Part shown: in pieces, positions 59,249 to 64,000 of the stretch
Position numbering within the stretch: position 1 is the stretch's first letter
How the letters are laid out: the number at the start of each line of letters is the position of its first letter
Assembly (NCBI RefSeq): GCF_022965805.1
Contig: NC_133103.1
Location: forward strand, 44,251,610-44,315,609
Direction of reading: 5' to 3'
Source: Primulina eburnea
Lineage: Eukaryota > Streptophyta > Magnoliopsida > Lamiales > Gesneriaceae
Length of the DNA stretch: 64,000 bases
Notes under the pieces: generated by a model
Told to the model about the DNA's origin: nothing
The model's database searches: none
What the model saw: the letters and a program-made list of their open reading frames with translations, nothing else
Program-made: the position numbers and the translations under genes

Positions 59249-59303
59249 GAAGACATGTGAGACCAAGAACATAAACAATTTTTTTTTTTGGGATCAAAGA
59301 CTA

Positions 59304-61055
59304 TGTAAGAGCCAAGATCTTGATTCTGTTAATCTGAGATTTTGATTTTATTAATTTAAGATTATGGAATTTGAACTAATGTGATTATAGTCGGGCCATT
59401 ACGAGACCAAATCGGACCAAGCATATGAATTACATAACTTGGGGACAGAGAGTATGGCGCCCGAGCGGTAGTTTTTGGCCGCCCGAGCGCCAGTGTTCAT
59501 TAAATATATGTCGCGGGCAGAATAAGTGGCGCCCGGGCGGTAGTTTTTGACCGCCCGAGCGCCAAGGTGCAATTCAGAAATGCTTGGACAGAGACTGCTG
59601 CGCTCGAGCGGTAGTTTAGCACCGCTCGAGCGCCGACCCAATTTCAATAAAAGAAGCCACGTTTCGTTTACATGCAAACTTGATATATATATAAATCGTT
59701 CCTTCAGAGTAAAGAAGGAGAAAGAATGAGAAAAGGTCAGAATAATTGTGTGAAAAATCCTTACGCCTTTTGTGAAAGATCCATCCGTTAGATTTTAAAT
59801 CTGACTTCGGTACCGCGTTTCTATCATCGTAGGCTACAACTATACGTAAGTTTTACTACGTTTTAACATGTTTTGAAATTATGATGTTTTTAGAATTGAA
59901 TACACGTCATATATGTTGTTCTTGACATGTTAGACAGCGTAGAATCGAAGTCAGAGTAAGAAACGGACTGAATATGAAATTGTTATGATTTTCAGAATGA
60001 AATTGACTGAGATGTGATGTCAGATGTGTACCATGGTTGATTATAAGTTATTGAAATTAGTAGACACTGGTTTGGTATTACCGGTATCGCAAGATTGTAC
60101 TGTTGTACCGTCAGAATTTGATAAAACAGAGATATTATGAATTGATTATTATATTGATACAGAATATTGATATTGTCATTTCCAGATTGAACAGTGACAG
60201 ACTTTGAATCCAGACTGTGATTGTATCAGATCGACAGCAAGAAAGGTATAAATAAATGTTGATTCGGGATTGAACAACTCGAGTTAGGTTTGACTTGAGT
60301 TTCTCTAAATCACATACTTTATTTTATTGCATTGATATTTGCAGATTATCAGATTGATATGTTAATCTATTGACTTAGAGCAGAGTCAGAGTGTGAGTCT
60401 AGGGCAGATCAGCCTAGCTAGGGCAGAACCGCCAAGTCTTTGTCAGAACCGCTGAGACTCTAGACTTACAGTGTATCGATGAGCTTAGATGTAGATCGAC
60501 GTCTATTGTAGACATTCGATACAGCATACCAAAGTCTAAATTAGATTGGGATCCCTAGATTAGAAATAAGTTGAGATAAGATAACAAGACATTGTTTTAA
60601 ATACAGATTCGTATTAATTCATGTAGTCAGATTGGATACATGTTTTTAATGATTGTTTATGCTTTTATATATGTTTTATATGATTGCATTGATACATTGT
60701 TTATACTGGGATATTTATATCTCATCGGAGTTATCCGGCTGTTGTCTTGTCTGTATGTGTGCATGGCAACAGGTGGGACAGGTTCAGGGTCACAGAGGTG
60801 AAGAAAGATCGAGTTAGAGTGGAGACTACGGACTTGGACTATAGATAGGGTTTAAACACTTGATAGTTAGTTGTTGAACCTGAGATGTGTATGATTGTAT
60901 ATTTTATCAGATTGATACTTTTATACTGATATGTATAGGAGTTTGATTCCATTACCTTCCGCATTTTAAAAAAAAAAAATTAGACTTTGTTTATTATGAT
61001 TGATTCATTAGTCCCAATCATGATTAAGAAGATGATTAGCGTCCGGGTCCCCACA
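59304..61055 (+). repeat. Solo chromovirus-type LTR with TSD GACTA
   Basis: 1752 bp, TGTAAGAGCC...GCGTCCGGGTCCCCACA, flanked by GACTA at 59299-59303 and 61056-61060. It aligns with the LTR at 42587-47815 at both ends. No internal domain remains. A TATA box (TATATATATAAAT, 59684-59695) follows the hairpin array. Confidence 0.9.
59456..59634 (+). repeat. GC-rich hairpin modules in the solo LTR
   Basis: Three modules at 59456-59491, 59528-59563 and 59600-59634. Each has a form like GGCGCCCGAGCGG, loop TAGTTTTTGA, CCGCCCGAGCGCC. The third has a perfect 12-bp stem (GCGCTCGAGCGG / CCGCTCGAGCGC). They end about 50 bp before the TATA box. Confidence 0.92.
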
Positions 61056-61060
61056 GACTA

Positions 61061-62268
61061 CATGGATTTTTTTCTGTCAAGGACTTATCATAAATCCTAG
61101 TTTGGACATGGGGATATAAAGACAATTTACCAATTTAAAATTTGAGTTATTCTAACTTAGTTTGGTTTTATAAAATACAAAAAAGAAATATTATAAATGT
61201 TTTATTATCTTTCAAATATAATCTCATAATTCAATGATATAGAAGCCATTTCTTATGATATTAAGAATAAAAGTGCATATACTCTGAATGAGTGTCGAAG
61301 TTAGTGAAATAAGCGAGCACTTGACCAATCGTCAGAACTTCGATTCTCCAATCAACATGTTATTGGCACAAGCTTGTCTCACATGACTTGCTCATTATAG
61401 TTTACCTGACTAACATGTTATGCAATCAATTGTGCTACTAGTCCGAAAGCTTACATCGTTATCGGCCTCGTAAAAAAATACATATGCATACATGTTCATC
61501 AAATATACACACATTTGTAAACTAGAAATTAATTTTAATATTTATGATAATATTCTAAAACTAATTTTTGATATCTAGAAAGTAATTATATGCATCATAT
61601 TATATTTTTATTATTATGATATTAGAAAGAGTTCATGATATCAAACATAAAAAATCTTTAAATTTTATCGTCTTGATATTATATTTTTATTATTATGATA
61701 TTAGAAAGAGTTCATGATATCAAACATAAAAAATCTTTAAATTTTATCGTCTTGCTATTCAAACGTCTTAATAATTTTTTTTTTTAAAAAAATAAGATTT
61801 TACACTTTTATATGATTGTAAAACAATTAATATATATGTAAGAGTTCCTAAACAAGCACATATGAAAATTGAAAAAATAAAGAACACAAGGATGATTTTG
61901 AATTTCAAGTCCAATGTCGGAAAAATGAAATTAAGACAATTTTTTTTGTGATTTAAGATCTTATAAATATTTTTTGAGGAAAAGGGAAATAAGGAGGAAA
62001 AATTCCATAATTAGAGGCAAAATCGTAAAAGCGTGGTTTCCAAGTAAGGTCTCTCTCTACCATGACCATGACCTTCGAAGTATGTCTTTTGCATATGATT
62101 TTACGAATCTTTATAGATTAAACATGTCAAATTTACCGATATACATAATAAAAAATAATATTTTTAATACAAAAATAATATTTTTTTATATATATTTATA
62201 CGACCCACGAGACAGTCATTCGCAATTTTTTTGCTAGCCCGGTCGCCTACTATGCTGTATTTTGTGTG
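61061..62268. other. Intergenic region upstream of the UPL-like gene
   Basis: A/T-rich DNA without a recognisable gene. It contains a 79-bp tandem duplication, and its right end is the promoter of the downstream gene. Confidence 0.5.
61597..61754. repeat. Perfect 79-bp tandem duplication
   Basis: Copies at 61597-61675 and 61676-61754 begin ATATTATATTTTTATTATTA and end TTATCGTCTTG, with no difference that I can see. Confidence 0.92.
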
Positions 62269-62277
62269 TATATATAA
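62269..62277 (+). promoter_or_regulatory. TATA box of the UPL-like gene
   Basis: GTATATATAAC precedes a C/T-rich leader. The transcription start would be near 62300. Confidence 0.55.
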
Positions 62278-62491
62278 CAAGCGAACCCTCTACTCTTCCA
62301 GGGTTACATACATTACTCCATTTCTTCGGCAAACTTGACGAACAAAGACACGAACGGAAACCCTTTTTGTTCTTCCCTACTGTTTTCAGTCTCTCTTGTA
62401 TCTCCCTATTTTTCCCTATATACTCGAAAGTGTTTTGTACAGTGAAACCCTTTTGATGTGCAAGTCATCCGCCGGTACCGACCCTTTGATG

Positions 62492-62636
62492 GTAATTCCG
62501 CCCTTTTTTTCTGTGTGAGATATGATTGATTAATGATGGGTTTATGGAGTTTTTTATTTTGACTTTTTACGGTTTCGATTGATTAGGTTTTACACTTTTT
62601 TTTTGGTTTTACACGTGTGTTCGTTTAATTTTGCAG
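62492..62636 (+). other. 5'UTR intron of the UPL-like gene
   Basis: GTAATT...TTTTGCAG, 145 nt, T-rich, between a C/T-rich leader exon (about 62300-62491) and the exon carrying the start codon. Leader introns often raise expression in plants. Confidence 0.55.
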
Positions 62637-62662
62637 TGAATTGAGCATCAGGGGATTATCAA

Positions 62663-64000
62663 ATGGCGAATATAATATCTAGTTTGCCTTCAAGGCTTCG
62701 TCAGCTTCTCTCTAGTGAAGGAACGATCGGTCCCTCCGTTAAACTTGACGCGGAGACTGTATGCTCGTCTTACATTTTATTTTATTGATTGTCTTGTATT
62801 TATCTGTTGACCGATGGAGTCGGGGTCTAAATACGTTAATCTCTGATGGGTCTGCTGATTATGGTTTATTTGATATCTGGGAAGGATTTTTTTGGGTGAA
62901 TAACTGCGCAAGAAAGTCTTTAGTGGTGAAGCAGTTAGTTTTCCAATTGCTTTATCAAATTTATTAGGTGATTATGGACGAGGCTTAAGGTCTTGGTTAC
63001 ACTTAGCAGTTTTGGGTGTCTTGCAATTGTGTTACTGAGGTTGAGAGACGGGGAAGGATATACTTGTGCTAGATTGAGAAAATTTATGGATTAATTTTTT
63101 TTTTCTTTTCATGAAAGTGTTGATCTTTGGGTTTATTACATTAATTGGAAAGTACATCTTCCCCTGTCAATGGTAGGATCCATTTTTCCAGGTTTAAATT
63201 TCAAGTTTCAGTTTGTTTTGATTTTCCCAACGAGGGTAAAAAATTGTAATTGTGTCTTTCCCTTTATATAACTTTTAATTTAATGGAATATTAGTACATA
63301 CGTCGACTAAAATCAAATTGGAATTGTTAATTGAAGTTTTACCAACTGTAGGAGGTGCATACGGTACTGTGGTTCACTTATGTACGGAACTATATATGTA
63401 TATGTAATGTGAATGTTTTATCAAGGATGGGGAGAAAGGATGTTCTGGAGGAGGGAGAGAATAGGAGGAGATGAGAATATGGTTGGTGGTCCTGCATTCA
63501 CCTTAATTTCTGAGATTAATCCTTTGAAAATGTTGGGAGATATTTTTGGAAAACCTGTGATAGAAACAAGTCTAGAAATTCTGCGGAACATGAATTCATA
63601 ACCGTACAAAACACTGCCTTATTAAGCATAGAATTAATCCAATGATGCTCTCGATTTATATGCTAGTTATACGATCTTTTATTTAATAGAATTATGGTTT
63701 TAAATCCATTTAACTATTGATGGGACTGACCTCTGAAAGGGAGTTCAATATCTTAATTTGGGTTGATGAAAGAAGAAGCTGAGTCGTAGAACTCTCAAGG
63801 ACTCTTAAGTTCAAAGATTACTTCTCTAACTCAAAAGAATTGTCATATACATCCTTGGAGATTCATGTAAACTGAGTCGAGTTGGATTATAGAACAGATA
63901 ACAAAGTATTAGGTATTCTGGAAAGTGGATAATGATTCTAAACGGAAATTGAAATGAAGTGTTTTATCTGTATATTTAACCCCTGTTCAATTTGAGCATA
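62663..64000 (+). CDS. HECT E3 ubiquitin ligase (UPL1/2-like), first coding exon, partial
   Basis: The coding exon 62663-62758 gives 32 residues, MANIISSLPSRLRQLLSSEG then TIGPSVKLDAET, and ends at a GT donor in phase 0. From memory, plant UPL1/UPL2-type giant HECT ligases start with a closely similar ...SRLRQLLSSEGAIGPS.KLDSE, followed by PPKIKAFID in the next exon. These nuclear/cytosolic enzymes transfer ubiquitin from their HECT cysteine to substrates and carry ARM-like DUF908/DUF913, UBA and HECT domains. I see none of those here: the remainder of the window (62759-64000) reads as a long intron. The call rests on the short N-terminus and the gene is cut by the window edge. Confidence 0.6.

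Noticed and set aside
62163..62165. Possible alternative upstream starts for the UPL-like gene, such as frames at 61974-62237
   Set aside because: They precede the TATA box, have no domain and are A/T-driven.
63413..63609. 62-codon frames on both strands
   Set aside because: They lie in the predicted first intron of the UPL-like gene and show no UPL or other domain.

Overview
This is a plant nuclear window: AT-rich intergenic DNA, GT-AG introns, plant TATA boxes and nested LTR retrotransposons. It carries two host genes, one at each end, with about 50 kb of mostly nested and broken retroelements between them. The third-ORF family of the Copia elements and the LTR style remind me of Lamiales, perhaps Gesneriaceae such as Dorcoceras. 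That is memory-based inference, not proof.

Layout. At 2168-6452 there is a complete six-exon oligopeptide transporter (OPT) gene on +. From 6.5 to 12.4 kb lie MITE-like and LTR remnants, including a minus-strand Athila-type (Ty3) LTR. At 12388-26330 a young Sirevirus-like Copia element is inserted into that Athila copy (TSD AACTT). It holds an extra internal LTR of a second subfamily, gag, pol, two antisense ORFs with their own TATA boxes, and a third (envelope-position) ORF. At 26.96-29.6 kb a large imperfect inverted repeat surrounds a Copia LTR. At 29612-37670 a second, older Sirevirus-like element lies on -, with a hAT MITE inside its pol. At 37671-41.3 kb an Athila element on + keeps LTR, PBS and a decayed gag-protease but no RT or integrase. 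At 41.6-47.8 kb is the 3' end of a chromovirus, with another solo LTR nested in its LTR. At 48224-59248 an almost complete Athila lies on -, with one LTR accompanied by a copied piece of flanking DNA. At 59304-61055 is a solo chromovirus-type LTR (TSD GACTA). At 62.3 kb to the end is the promoter, 5'UTR intron and first coding exon of what looks like a HECT E3 ubiquitin ligase (UPL1/2-like).

The most interesting signals are (1) the antisense, TATA-equipped gene pair between pol and ORF3 of the Sirevirus-like element, with a related antisense ORF at the same place in the second element; (2) GC-rich hairpin cassettes in the LTRs of several lineages, with a nearly identical core shared between Athila and chromovirus-type LTRs, and the same cassette next to a TATA box upstream of the Athila third ORF; (3) the mosaic Sirevirus with an internal LTR bearing PPT on one side and PBS on the other; (4) the LTR-plus-flank duplication in the large Athila. 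No computation was run. Exact boundaries and TSDs were read by eye.
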